In this document: in pieces, positions 17,979 through 27,322 of the stretch
Layout: each line of letters starts with the position of its first letter
How positions within the stretch are numbered: position 1 is the stretch's first letter
Origin: Sporosarcina sp. 6E9
GTDB taxonomy: Bacteria; Bacillota; Bacilli; Bacillales_A; Planococcaceae
Assembly (NCBI RefSeq): GCF_017921835.1
Contig: NZ_JAGEMN010000001.1
Coordinates: 241,874-305,873, forward strand
DNA: 64,000 bases
Direction: 5' to 3'
Notes under the pieces: model-generated
Told to the model about the DNA's origin: nothing
Seen by the model: the letters and a program-made list of their open reading frames with translations, nothing else
Database searches by the model: none
Translations under genes and position numbers: made by a program

Positions 17979-18173
17979 ATGGTAACAGCACAATTAGAAG
18001 TAGACACAATGATGGATATTTCAAATTTGTTAGCTGAAATTGATTCAATTGATGTAATGGAGGTATCGGAATCCATGATGCTTTCTGAAACAGGGGCTAC
18101 AAGTGGGTCTAGCTCATCTGGAAGTACATCATGCTGTGGTTCATGTTCATGTATTAGTTGTGGTGGCGGTTAA
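17979..18173 (+). CDS. RiPP precursor peptide 2 (thiazolylpeptide-type)
   Basis: 64 residues, preceded by AAGGAGTG. From residue 11 the leader is identical to precursor 1, and the core is the same up to the last Cys. The N-terminal ten residues differ (MVTAQLEVDT versus MGQALLEIDA) and the C-terminus is CGGG rather than CGS. The two genes arose by tandem duplication of a unit of about 295 bp that includes the upstream box. Two genes for one core would raise product amount, or give two forms that differ at the tail. It is followed by a decayed third copy and a terminator. Confidence 0.9.
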   Translation: MVTAQLEVDTMMDISNLLAEIDSIDVMEVSESMMLSETGATSGSSSSGSTSCCGSCSCISCGGG

Positions 18174-18186
18174 GTCTATAGTATTT

Positions 18187-18232
18187 CTGGAAAGAGGGGC
18201 TACAACTAGTTCTAGTATCTCCTGAAATACAT
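18187..18232 (+). pseudogene. Decayed third precursor core fragment
   Basis: The bases from 18187 align with the core-coding part of precursor 2 at 18085: CTGAAACAGGGGCTACAA there, CTGGAAAGAGGGGCTACAAC here with a shift, then TCTAG, TC-TG and TACAT in register. Stop codons interrupt every useful frame. It shows an earlier, larger precursor array. Confidence 0.55.
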
Positions 18233-18247
18233 TAATCGGTGATAGAT

Positions 18248-18297
18248 AGGAGTTAGATGAGGTTGTTGGTATATGACTTATTCTAGCTCCTTTTTAT
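18248..18297 (+). terminator. Intrinsic terminator/attenuator between precursors and biosynthetic genes
   Basis: AGGAGTTAGA (18248-18257) pairs with TCTAGCTCCT (18282-18291) with one wobble, followed by TTTTTAT. Partial read-through would give more precursor mRNA than enzyme mRNA. Confidence 0.65.
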
Positions 18298-18327
18298 AAA
18301 ATACGAATAAGGGGCACTGGATATAAT

Positions 18328-20841
18328 ATGAAGCATTTCCCGTGGTATATCATGAGAAAGAATCCAATCTCATATAAAAACATGGCGGGATTTTCAGACG
18401 AAAAACTCGTTCAGAATATCCACCATTATTTATCGCAATATGAAAATTTTGTGATGAAAAATAATGAAGTGGTTGAAGAGTTGGAAGATATCTTTGGACG
18501 TACAAAAAATAATAAAATATTAAATTATAAAAGGCGAATTTATAATCAAAAGAATGTCCAACTGGACCAAGTACCAGAAGAAATTATGGAAATCGTAGTG
18601 AACTACAAACAACAGATTGATGAAATAATAAATTTAGAAAATCAACTAGAAAATGCTTTTATAGAAATGGAACAGACCCATAGAGAAAAGTTATGGGAGT
18701 TATTTAATAACCATGATGAAATTACAAATCCACTCCCATTAGTAAGTTATGAAATGTATCATAAGTTAAACAAATATCTGGAAATACTACCGCATAAGCA
18801 TAAAGCGCAACATAGAAAACTTGATAGTACATTACTACGAATTCTGGCGAGATCTGCATATAAAACAAGCCCATTTAGTTCTTTTACAGGAATCGAATTA
18901 AAGAAATTTGGTAATTCAATAAACGAGAAAAATGAAGAACAAGTATATAAACTAGATATGAATTTTTATATACTACAGAAAATTATTCAGCTGATTAGTC
19001 AAGATGATGAATTTATCTCCCAAATGACATATCGTTTTGCAGGCGAAGCGCATAATGAGAATGAAATGGAAATAACCATTCGGCAAGACATAAATAGAGG
19101 AAAGATATTCAATAATATTGAACATCACTTCAAAATATCTAATAATGCAGTTTTTCAAGCATTATCATCATCCAATAAACCCTTAACCTATCAAGAAGTC
19201 ATTGACATATTATCACGTTTTACTAGTGAAGAAAATGCACATATCTTATTTAAAGAAGGTCTCTTGAAAAAAGGGATACTTTATCCTGATATAGAATTAG
19301 ATGAGTATTCCAATGATACCTTTCAAAAATTTTATGAAACCATTTCTCGTTTTGATGAAAAATCAAGTAAACGTACCGTTATCTTAACGTCCATAAAAAA
19401 CATAGCGCAACATTTACAGAAGTACAAACATGCAACCTATCAAGAACGGTTTCGCATCTACACTATGATTACAAAAGAACTTGCCCCCGTGGAACAGTTA
19501 TTTAATTATTCGTTTTCCAAAGAAAACATCTTTTACGAAGATTATCTAATTAAAAATTCCCAAGAATCATTTGCAATTGATCCCTCACTACTTCATGACA
19601 TCTCATACATTCAAAAAATAGCTATACTCACAAGTATTCCACTTCAATTTAGATATGAATTTGCACATAAGTACCGCCAATTACATAAACAAAACCTGAC
19701 TCCGATTGGTTCGGGGGAGATGAGACAATTATTCCTTGACGTGGTTGCAATGTTTAGTAATTGGACTAATGTTTTGGCTCCAGTAGACGGTTTAGAGTCT
19801 AAGGGCGCAAAAGTTATGGAAGAAATTAAAGAAGGCTTCAATAAACATTTATTTCACATTAAAAAACAAGGGAATTCAGCTGAAATTGATAAGGAAAAAG
19901 TCGAGAAATGGTTCGCTTATTTAATGAAAACCATGCATTTAACGATTACCCCATTATCATCGACTGTATTGTTTCAAAAAGAAGAAGATCATTATATTTT
20001 AAATAAACTATATGCTGGAAATCTTAAATTATTTATTAGGTACTTTCAATTTGACCGTGATATATATTCAGATATAGACTTTGAGAAATATATCGAAGCC
20101 ACTTTCCCAGAGGACTTATTGGAGATTAGGGAAGGATTTGGGTTTAATGCGAATCATCATGAACGTTTTATTAACAATCGATTAATGATTCCACACAGTA
20201 AAACACACGCAGCGGATGAATCTGTGAAATCGAGTGAAAACTTATACTATAAATATAATGAGCAGACAGAAATGTTGGACATTGTGGAACAGTCAAATCC
20301 AGATGTACCCCTAAATATTGATTATATTGGTAGTTTGGTAGATTATATGCTTCCACAAAGTATTCGAATGTTAACGACAGCGCTATCACCGAGGTATGAT
20401 GCAGGATTTTTTGATTTGTGGGAAATGCCCAAAAAAATTACAGGAATTGTCGTTGATCATATTCCAAGGTTTACGCTTGGTAAATTAACGATTATGCGGA
20501 AAAAATGGCTGTTGTACGTGGAAAACATGATAAAAGAAGGAAATAAATCCGACTATGATCATTATCTGGCAATTATTAAACGGTTTAAGGCAGATAAGCT
20601 GCCGTTAGAGTTTTTTATAAGTAAACACATTGTAGGTGAAACATTTAATTTTGAATCTACAAACAGATCGGAAATGAAGCCGCAGTATATGAACCTATAC
20701 TCGCCATTGTTTGTAAAAGAATTTAAAAAACTAATTAAAGATGAAAAGTATATTATTATCGAAGAGTTTTATCCGAAAAAATCACATGAAACTCATAATA
20801 TGGAGTATCAGATTGAGGTGAATTTAAGTGAAGAGTCTTGA
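18328..20841 (+). CDS. LanB-like dehydratase, N-terminal (glutamylation) domain protein
   Basis: 837 residues, the size of stand-alone Lant_dehydr_N proteins in thiopeptide and goadsporin-type clusters (TbtB-like). These use glutamyl-tRNA to glutamylate Ser/Thr of the precursor before elimination. RSAYKTSPFSSFTGIEL (about residues 174-190) corresponds to the conserved R-x-x-x-R/K-T/S-P-F-x-x-F-x-G stretch of the family. The C-terminal elimination domain is absent and is encoded separately (26432-27322 is the best match). It overlaps the next gene by 14 bp, so translation is probably coupled. The ribosome site is weak (AAGGGGCACTGG). Confidence 0.85.
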   Translation: MKHFPWYIMRKNPISYKNMAGFSDEKLVQNIHHYLSQYENFVMKNNEVVEELEDIFGRTKNNKILNYKRRIYNQKNVQLDQVPEEIMEIVVNYKQQIDEIINLENQLENAFIEMEQTHREKLWELFNNHDEITNPLPLVSYEMYHKLNKYLEILPHKHKAQHRKLDSTLLRILARSAYKTSPFSSFTGIELKKFGNSINEKNEEQVYKLDMNFYILQKIIQLISQDDEFISQMTYRFAGEAHNENEMEITIRQDINRGKIFNNIEHHFKISNNAVFQALSSSNKPLTYQEVIDILSRFTSEENAHILFKEGLLKKGILYPDIELDEYSNDTFQKFYETISRFDEKSSKRTVILTSIKNIAQHLQKYKHATYQERFRIYTMITKELAPVEQLFNYSFSKENIFYEDYLIKNSQESFAIDPSLLHDISYIQKIAILTSIPLQFRYEFAHKYRQLHKQNLTPIGSGEMRQLFLDVVAMFSNWTNVLAPVDGLESKGAKVMEEIKEGFNKHLFHIKKQGNSAEIDKEKVEKWFAYLMKTMHLTITPLSSTVLFQKEEDHYILNKLYAGNLKLFIRYFQFDRDIYSDIDFEKYIEATFPEDLLEIREGFGFNANHHERFINNRLMIPHSKTHAADESVKSSENLYYKYNEQTEMLDIVEQSNPDVPLNIDYIGSLVDYMLPQSIRMLTTALSPRYDAGFFDLWEMPKKITGIVVDHIPRFTLGKLTIMRKKWLLYVENMIKEGNKSDYDHYLAIIKRFKADKLPLEFFISKHIVGETFNFESTNRSEMKPQYMNLYSPLFVKEFKKLIKDEKYIIIEEFYPKKSHETHNMEYQIEVNLSEES

Positions 20842-21922
20842 TGATGTAACAGAAATTAGAGCCTACTTTTTTGGTAACGAAATGCAAAAGAAGAATGTTT
20901 ATGAACAGTTCATCATCCCTTATTTCAATCAAACCAATATTCTATTTCACGCAGAAAGAGATTGGTACGGTGGTCCTAACTTTCGGGTAGTTACGACGGA
21001 TAATAAGATTGATATTGAATTATTTAAAGAAAAATTCATGAGTTATTGTGAGGAACAGTTTGGCTTATTAGATGAAAACCAATTAATAAATGAAGTGGAA
21101 ACTTACGTTAGGAATACAGAAATTGTTTCGCAGATGGAAAGAAGGTCAAATATCGCGATATCTATTGATCATCATTTACAAGTTACACATCAGCCAATAG
21201 ATTCAAATTACGTGAAAAAGAGGTTTAATTCATTTAATCACTTTCGCATTCATACAGAATTATTATTCATTATACAAGTTTTTATAAACAATCATATTCA
21301 GGTACTCTCGTCGTTAACCAAAGAAAAACAGTTGGAATTCGTGACAAGAGCATTTTACGATGTTCTTTCAGTGTCAAAATTTGAGAAGAAGGACGCTGTG
21401 TTAGTCTATATTTCAAATATAGAAGGGGTATTAGCGATTGCTGAAACACTTGGTATGAAAGAGCGATACTTGCAAGTCTATAACCAAATGTATGACATTC
21501 TAAATCCCAAAACCTTCTTCTTAAATGAAGATTACTACGCATCATTTGGGACAACTTGGCTACAAACAGTAGAAAAAATGCATGCGGAAATAGTAGATCA
21601 GCTACCTTTACTAGAAGTAGATGAGGAAGGCTATTACTCGCGCGAAGAGCAGTACGATTTGCTGTTGAAAAACATAACAGATATAAATAGTGAGTTTCAT
21701 AATGAATTAGTTGCCAAAAATATTAATGATTTATTACAACATGAAGAACACCAAATATTTAAAGTCCTCATAAATATTATTTATAAAACTGTTCATATGT
21801 TAGGCATTCATTTTAACGAAAAGAATGCGGCCTGTTATTTAGTCTCGCGATATGTATTAGAGCAAAATAATACGACCTGGGATGCTATTTTAAATGAAAG
21901 AGGTGAGTCCTTTGTTTTTTAA
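20828..21922 (+). CDS. LanB C-terminal-like (SpaB_C-type) protein, possible ring-forming synthase
   Basis: 364 residues from a GTG at 20828 behind GAGGTG. The N-terminal region (IRAYFFGNEMQKKNVYEQFIIPYFNQ, then DWYGGPNFRV near residue 45) resembles the thiopeptide-type bacteriocin biosynthesis domain of LanB C-terminal proteins. The PExxRYGG elimination motif seen in the 26432 gene is missing. In thiopeptide clusters the second, divergent protein of this type is the [4+2] enzyme (TclM/TbtD) that joins two dehydroalanines into a pyridine. This gene could be that enzyme or a non-catalytic partner of the dehydratase. It overlaps both neighbours. Confidence 0.6.
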   Translation: MKSLDDVTEIRAYFFGNEMQKKNVYEQFIIPYFNQTNILFHAERDWYGGPNFRVVTTDNKIDIELFKEKFMSYCEEQFGLLDENQLINEVETYVRNTEIVSQMERRSNIAISIDHHLQVTHQPIDSNYVKKRFNSFNHFRIHTELLFIIQVFINNHIQVLSSLTKEKQLEFVTRAFYDVLSVSKFEKKDAVLVYISNIEGVLAIAETLGMKERYLQVYNQMYDILNPKTFFLNEDYYASFGTTWLQTVEKMHAEIVDQLPLLEVDEEGYYSREEQYDLLLKNITDINSEFHNELVAKNINDLLQHEEHQIFKVLINIIYKTVHMLGIHFNEKNAACYLVSRYVLEQNNTTWDAILNERGESFVF

Positions 21923-23444
21923 AACAAGAACAAACTTTTTCCCTAAATATGTATCAGAGGAAAGAACCTTAATGATTCACAAAAATACTACGGCTCAAAA
22001 AGCAATTATAGGAGAAGAAGATTATAAATTATTATTATCTATTTTGGCTACATTTCGTGAAGGTGAAAAATTAGATTTAACGGATAAGAGTAATGAATAT
22101 AAGAAGCTTGTGAAGTTTTCGTTAGTCAATAATCTAATTCACCAGCCACCTGAAGAACTAGGATTGTCTGAATTCATCATAGATTTTATTGAGAACACAT
22201 TTGATGATCATGTAACAGTTTTAGAAAAACTGGTATCGACAAAAATGGTGTTAGTTTCAGCACCTTCGTATGTGCAAACTTTTTTTAATGCGCATGGATT
22301 AATTGGACAATCTAATTCAAGTAAGTCAACGCAGCGAATCATTTGGATAGAAGAAAACAATGATATAAAGCTGTCTTTAGGGGATTTATGTGTTATTCAT
22401 AAATCCGGTAATTATGTATTGTTTTTTCACACGGAGAAATCGGATCCAAAACAGGCACTATTATTATTGGAGGGTGACAGCGCACAGGTCCGTAGGCTAT
22501 CGATAGGAAATGACATTTTATCAATGCACTTATTCCTTAAATGTATAAAAAGACTACAGGATGAATCAGAAGCAGACGTGATCACCAGAGTTAGTAGTGG
22601 TGGACAAGTAAATACCATCAATAAGAAAGCCTTAGCAAGTACGTATAACCAATATGAGCGGAAGTTTCCTAACCCATATGTTGAAAATAATTTGGAGTAT
22701 ATACAGGCCATTGAGAATAAGTTTTTGAGTTTCGAATCGATTCCGTTTTCTCTGAATGGGGGGGATGGAACCTATCAAAATCAGTTAAATGTCGTCCAGT
22801 ATGAAATCAAAGTCGATGAGGAATTTAACTATACGGTTTTTGATTATTCATATCGAGATGCTGCAGAGTATGCATTAACACATGTGCTCGAGAAATTTTT
22901 ACAAAGGGAGGCCAATCCCCAAGAAAAATGGATAGCGGAAAACACAAAAGAACAATTTTATATTCGAGGAATTGCAAGTTTTTTACAAGAGAGTCTGACT
23001 TTTTATCAGTTAACGGACCTGCCACACGACATAAATAATAAAGTGACTTTTGTTAAAGCTTTTTCTGAATATATTACTGACATCAAAATCGTTGTTCAAT
23101 ATGTTTATAAATCATATGTCTTTTATGTATCTTTATTAGACCAAGATCATCGCACTTTGTATAAAAGTAATCTAACGACAAAAATGGATGAAGAAATAAA
23201 TCGTGGTCTTGCTTATATAACCGCTTCTGTCAAAAATCAAATAGATATCAAAAGGGATTTGTTTCGTCAACCATTGTCAACATTATCATACCCCAGTCAG
23301 GTTGTTTTAGAAGAGGTGATATATCAAGATATTATTTCAAGTAACAGACATCTTGATATCGAAGAAAACGTTTGGGTTTATCAACCTCAATTTGAACCGC
23401 ATGGCCTCTTTATAGGGCGGTTTAAAGTGAATGGAGTGATATAA
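21912..23444 (+). CDS. Ocin-ThiF-like/TOMM maturation partner protein
   Basis: About 510 residues. I prefer a TTG at 21912 behind AGGTGAG; a longer frame opens at 21894. The first 70 residues (FFPKYVSEERTLMIHKNTTAQKAI) are like the peptide-binding (RRE-type) beginning of E1-like partner proteins that present the leader to YcaO, and the whole has the length of a thiazole-containing bacteriocin maturation protein. I see no zinc CxxC pairs and no clear nucleotide-binding Gly loop here. The CxxC pairs occur instead at the N-terminus of the following YcaO protein, as if the partner were divided between the two genes. Assignment rests on position and weak resemblance. Confidence 0.5.
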   Translation: MFFKTRTNFFPKYVSEERTLMIHKNTTAQKAIIGEEDYKLLLSILATFREGEKLDLTDKSNEYKKLVKFSLVNNLIHQPPEELGLSEFIIDFIENTFDDHVTVLEKLVSTKMVLVSAPSYVQTFFNAHGLIGQSNSSKSTQRIIWIEENNDIKLSLGDLCVIHKSGNYVLFFHTEKSDPKQALLLLEGDSAQVRRLSIGNDILSMHLFLKCIKRLQDESEADVITRVSSGGQVNTINKKALASTYNQYERKFPNPYVENNLEYIQAIENKFLSFESIPFSLNGGDGTYQNQLNVVQYEIKVDEEFNYTVFDYSYRDAAEYALTHVLEKFLQREANPQEKWIAENTKEQFYIRGIASFLQESLTFYQLTDLPHDINNKVTFVKAFSEYITDIKIVVQYVYKSYVFYVSLLDQDHRTLYKSNLTTKMDEEINRGLAYITASVKNQIDIKRDLFRQPLSTLSYPSQVVLEEVIYQDIISSNRHLDIEENVWVYQPQFEPHGLFIGRFKVNGVI

Positions 23445-25112
23445 ATGTATTCGATAAATATTCATCCTGATAATATTACCAGGCAGGATACAAGTAGGAA
23501 AATGAATTATTTTGAAACGTCATCCTATCTATTTATTGGTCCTTTCCAAGCTGAAGAAGGGGACGGTTGTTTTTCCTGCTTTTACCACTTACTAGAATCT
23601 AATGAAAGTGATTTGAAACAAAGGATTGACTTTGAATCAAAGGAACGACATGGCTTACATGTATTTGAGGCGTTCCTAACGAATCTGAATAAAGAAGATT
23701 TCATCAATCAAATCCTTATCATAGATAAAAAAAACTTGAATTTAGAATGGAAGAAAATCAGGAAAACGCCATTTTGTCGATTATGTCATGCATACGTACT
23801 GGAACAAGAAGAGAATGAATTGCTATTTAATCATCCAGATGGAACGTATCGCGTTAAGAATAAAAAAGCAATCACTCAAACCATTACATCATTTATAGAT
23901 GAGTTAATAGATCGTGATATTGGTGTCGGTTTACGTCTCTTTAGGGATGCAGAATCGAATATTATTCCAATGTATGCGATTGAATCGAGGATTAACAGCA
24001 GGATATTTTACTCCTATGGGAGGACGGAGCAATTATCAGATGCCAAAAACGCTGCCATTTTAGAAATGCTAGAAAGGTATTCATCTATGGTACCGCAGTT
24101 TAAACAACCGATTTTTTATTCATACGACCGATTAATAGCGCAAAACTTTGCCGTCATCCCGCCGGAAAAATATATATTGCGTCATCCATTTGACAAGCAG
24201 CAAGAGATATTCTGGAGTGAAACTAAATTATATCCATCTCAGGAAACATGGCTAATTCCCGAACAGATGATGTACTTTGATAACCAGCTCTTACGTAATG
24301 AGAATCGATTCATTTATGAAACGTCCAATGGTACCGCTATGGGGGGAAGTATTGAGGAAGCATTGGTATATGCGGTTTTGGAAGCAATTGAACGGGATAG
24401 TTTCCTTGTGCACTGGTACTTAAGAAAGTTACCCCAAATTATCGATCCGATTAGTATCAAGGATAAAAATGTAATACAACTAATGACTACTATTGAACAA
24501 TTAGGTTACGACATTTATCTGTTTGATATTACATTGGAAACGCGTATTCCGACAGTGTGGATCTTCATGCGTAACAAAAAAGAAGATGCAAGTCTATATT
24601 TATATAGTGCAGCAGGATCGCATTATGACCCGGAAAAGGCTATATTTGCCGCTTTAGTAGAAGTTGGGACTTCAGTGATTGTTTATGAAGAAAAGTTATC
24701 CCAAGAAAAGGAAGGACTAAAGTACTTAATCAATAACCCTAGTGAAGTTACGCAAATGGAAGACCATGTAAATTATTATGCTTTCAAAGAAAATGGAGAA
24801 GCGTTTGACTATCTGCTGAGTCATATTGACCAGCTTGGAAAGACAACTGTTGAAAAGATGCGTCCAGATTTTCCATTTACTTTCGAAAATATACTGAAAA
24901 AAGTTACGCAGCATCATCCCGAAATTTATTATACAGATATGTCAAACTCGTTAATTGATGAAATGGGATTATCCGTAGTTAAGGTATTTATCCCTAGTCT
25001 TCAACCAATGACATTTGGAAAGCAAAATGAACGGATAAATGAAGAACGTTTAAAGCGTGTAGCAGGAAAATCAAGTGTCATGGTAGGAAAGGAGCCACAC
25101 CCCTTCCCTTGA
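23445..25112 (+). CDS. YcaO-family azoline-forming cyclodehydratase with an N-terminal E1-tail
   Basis: 555 residues, starting one base after the previous stop. Residues 1-115 carry IGPFQAEEGDGCFSC (Cys42, Cys45) and FCRLC (Cys111, Cys114). This is the zinc-binding, GP-x-x-GC-x-x-C pattern normally at the end of the E1-like partner, so a piece of the partner is fused here. The rest is the YcaO ATPase: SNGTAMGGSIEEALVYAVLE and IERDSF belong to the nucleotide site. It ends in PHPFP, the PxPxP terminus of azoline-forming YcaO enzymes. It should convert Cys (possibly Ser/Thr) of the core to azolines with ATP. Confidence 0.9.
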   Translation: MYSINIHPDNITRQDTSRKMNYFETSSYLFIGPFQAEEGDGCFSCFYHLLESNESDLKQRIDFESKERHGLHVFEAFLTNLNKEDFINQILIIDKKNLNLEWKKIRKTPFCRLCHAYVLEQEENELLFNHPDGTYRVKNKKAITQTITSFIDELIDRDIGVGLRLFRDAESNIIPMYAIESRINSRIFYSYGRTEQLSDAKNAAILEMLERYSSMVPQFKQPIFYSYDRLIAQNFAVIPPEKYILRHPFDKQQEIFWSETKLYPSQETWLIPEQMMYFDNQLLRNENRFIYETSNGTAMGGSIEEALVYAVLEAIERDSFLVHWYLRKLPQIIDPISIKDKNVIQLMTTIEQLGYDIYLFDITLETRIPTVWIFMRNKKEDASLYLYSAAGSHYDPEKAIFAALVEVGTSVIVYEEKLSQEKEGLKYLINNPSEVTQMEDHVNYYAFKENGEAFDYLLSHIDQLGKTTVEKMRPDFPFTFENILKKVTQHHPEIYYTDMSNSLIDEMGLSVVKVFIPSLQPMTFGKQNERINEERLKRVAGKSSVMVGKEPHPFP

Positions 25113-26425
25113 TGAACGAACTATTTGAATACTATACAGTGTCGAGATACGAAAAAAACAAAAAAGTATTTTCATTCGAATATGTAGCTTCACCCACAAC
25201 AATATTTGAATATGTTGGCGTTCAAAAAGAACGTGGAGTACCTAATATTGCTGATTCAGCCGTAGGTCGGCTAGTAAACGAAGTGTTTTCTTTTGGCGAA
25301 TACCATGCATCTACCCCGTATGGATTTAGAAAGAAGACACCATCACCTAGAAGCATTCATCCATTTCTTCCAATCATCCATTATCATGGTTATTTATTTC
25401 TATATGATGCCGGCTACGATGACTTTATCTATTTTGGTTATGACCCTACGAAACAAGATAGGGTCGAACTAATCATATGTGTTGATCTATGGAGGACATG
25501 CTCAGTCTATGGAGAATTTGGAATCCCTCTAAGTTTGTTAGAATTAGGACATTTGCTTTCAGATATAAAGTGGTTGGTGAATGATGACAGTCGTTTGGGG
25601 ATAGAAGATGGTGAGTTTTGTTTTACACCATACGCATCTTTGTCTAAAAGTAACTCTATCACTAACGCAGATGACTTATATGTAATGGGTAACGTAAAGA
25701 TAACGAAGTTAAATGATCCGATGGACAGTCATAAAAAACTTTCACAAAAAATGGATATTAAGAAAAAGTATAACTATATAGCAGAATTACGAGCATTAGG
25801 AATTGACTTGTTTTTTAAGCAGGCTGAAAAAGCAGAGATTCGAATTGCAAGCTTGTATGACCAACAAATAAATGACTTGCAGTTTAAGAGAACTCAAAGG
25901 CATTCGCTTAATAAGCGGCTAGGTACATTTCATATAGGTCCCGCGTTAAAAGTAGATGTATTTAAGAATTTTATATCAAAGTTGAATATGCATACCATGG
26001 ATTGGATATCTCCTAACGTATCGATTTACTTTGTTATTCACCATGTGGAAGGGCTTTCAAGAGGGGTTTATAAATACGTTGGAAACGATATCAAGCTAGT
26101 AAATCCTACTTATGATATCTATTCAATCTTTTATGAAGCCCAAGAATTGATGAATCTTGATACATTACCATTTTTAGTTTTAATTACTGTTACGGATGAA
26201 GGGGAACAATCATTGTCATCATTTATCGAGTCACACATCCATATTGGTGAAATTGTACATTCCATGTCCCTTTTATATTCAGCTGAAGATGCATTTACCA
26301 GGCCATTTAAAAATATTGATGATGCATATTGTCACAAAATATGTCAACCGGAACAACAGGAATACTTTATTTACGGATGTCTGTTTGGATATGGGAAAAA
26401 GAGCGTTGGATTAAAGTGGAGGTGA
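25112..26425 (+). CDS. Divergent SagB/nitroreductase-fold protein
   Basis: About 437 residues, ATG at 25112 overlapping the YcaO stop (TGATG). The adjacent TTG at 25109 is an alternative. Segments recall SagB-type dehydrogenases: KKTPSPRSIHPFLPIIHYHGYL in the N-terminal half, GVYKYVGNDIKLV and FLVLITVTDE in the C-terminal half, in the order seen in that fold. The usual FMN contacts (R-R-S, PSGG, E-x-G-H) are weak or missing. The protein may be an inactive partner of the dehydrogenase at 27300, or a scaffold. Confidence is moderate for fold and low for activity. Confidence 0.45.
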   Translation: MNELFEYYTVSRYEKNKKVFSFEYVASPTTIFEYVGVQKERGVPNIADSAVGRLVNEVFSFGEYHASTPYGFRKKTPSPRSIHPFLPIIHYHGYLFLYDAGYDDFIYFGYDPTKQDRVELIICVDLWRTCSVYGEFGIPLSLLELGHLLSDIKWLVNDDSRLGIEDGEFCFTPYASLSKSNSITNADDLYVMGNVKITKLNDPMDSHKKLSQKMDIKKKYNYIAELRALGIDLFFKQAEKAEIRIASLYDQQINDLQFKRTQRHSLNKRLGTFHIGPALKVDVFKNFISKLNMHTMDWISPNVSIYFVIHHVEGLSRGVYKYVGNDIKLVNPTYDIYSIFYEAQELMNLDTLPFLVLITVTDEGEQSLSSFIESHIHIGEIVHSMSLLYSAEDAFTRPFKNIDDAYCHKICQPEQQEYFIYGCLFGYGKKSVGLKWR

Positions 26426-26431
26426 AATTAA

Positions 26432-27322
26432 ATGACATGGAACTCTTATCATATATTTATCCATGATATGACGCATCATGATTTATTTCTAAAAGATTAT
26501 TTACATCCTTTTATCCGAGAAAATGAAAAAAACATAAGTCAGTATTTCTTTATTAGATATTGGCAAGGGGGTCCTCATATTCGTTTTCGATTCAAATCAC
26601 CAGCGTACCAAACAATTGTAAATGGATTGCATATGGTCGTAGAGCGGTTTGAATCGGTATATAAACCAACGATTCAATTAACCAAAGAAGAATACTATAA
26701 AAATCATTTATTTGATGGAGATAAACCAAACGAATCAGAATTATATTGGATGGATGATCTAACGATCACTGAAGTGGCTTATAAACCTGAAATTGAAAGA
26801 TATGGCGGACAATCATTAATCGGTTATTCCGAAGAAATTTTTCAAATTACTAGTGATTTAGCTTTACGGAGATTAACAGAAAATAAGGATCATGCTTCGA
26901 CTACGATGAAGCTAATTTATGCTTGTGATTTCTTCTATGAGATGAAAGCGTTTCTTCCGCAAAAACAGTCTACAAATTTACTAGAAAGTTATGAAGAATT
27001 TTGGTCTTCTTTTACTGAAGAAGGACAAGTGAATGAAAAACAAATCACTAAAGTTTCCCAATTATTCAATGAACAAAGAGGTCTCATTAGGAAAATGCTT
27101 CATGACGATAATGAGAATTTATATCTTAAATCTATTCACAGGATATTCCGTGAAATTACTTTGAAAGGCAAAGAAGATGCGATTCCCTATTTAATATTTT
27201 CTCATGTTCATATGTTTAATAATCGAATAGGATTACCTTCTTATTTAGAAAGTTTTGTTGCCACAATTATGAAGTCTACTGAAGTGGAGGTAAGTGAGAA
27301 TGAAATGGGATATGTCTTTTAA
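26432..27322 (+). CDS. LanB C-terminal elimination-domain protein (TbtC-like)
   Basis: 296 residues with GGAGGTGA before the ATG. YFFIRYWQGGPHIRFRF (about residues 38-55), YKPEIERYGG (about 117) and FNNRIGLPSYLE near the C-terminus are the landmark motifs of the LanB elimination domain. It removes glutamate from glutamylated Ser/Thr to leave dehydroalanine or dehydrobutyrine. It therefore completes the split dehydratase begun by the 837-residue protein. The order within the operon (elimination gene separated from the glutamylation gene by four others) is not the usual adjacent one. Confidence 0.82.
   Translation: MTWNSYHIFIHDMTHHDLFLKDYLHPFIRENEKNISQYFFIRYWQGGPHIRFRFKSPAYQTIVNGLHMVVERFESVYKPTIQLTKEEYYKNHLFDGDKPNESELYWMDDLTITEVAYKPEIERYGGQSLIGYSEEIFQITSDLALRRLTENKDHASTTMKLIYACDFFYEMKAFLPQKQSTNLLESYEEFWSSFTEEGQVNEKQITKVSQLFNEQRGLIRKMLHDDNENLYLKSIHRIFREITLKGKEDAIPYLIFSHVHMFNNRIGLPSYLESFVATIMKSTEVEVSENEMGYVF

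Noticed and set aside
17684-18173. Precursors as class I lantibiotics
   Set aside because: There is no LanC cyclase, and the YcaO/SagB enzymes and Cys-dense core point to azole formation instead.
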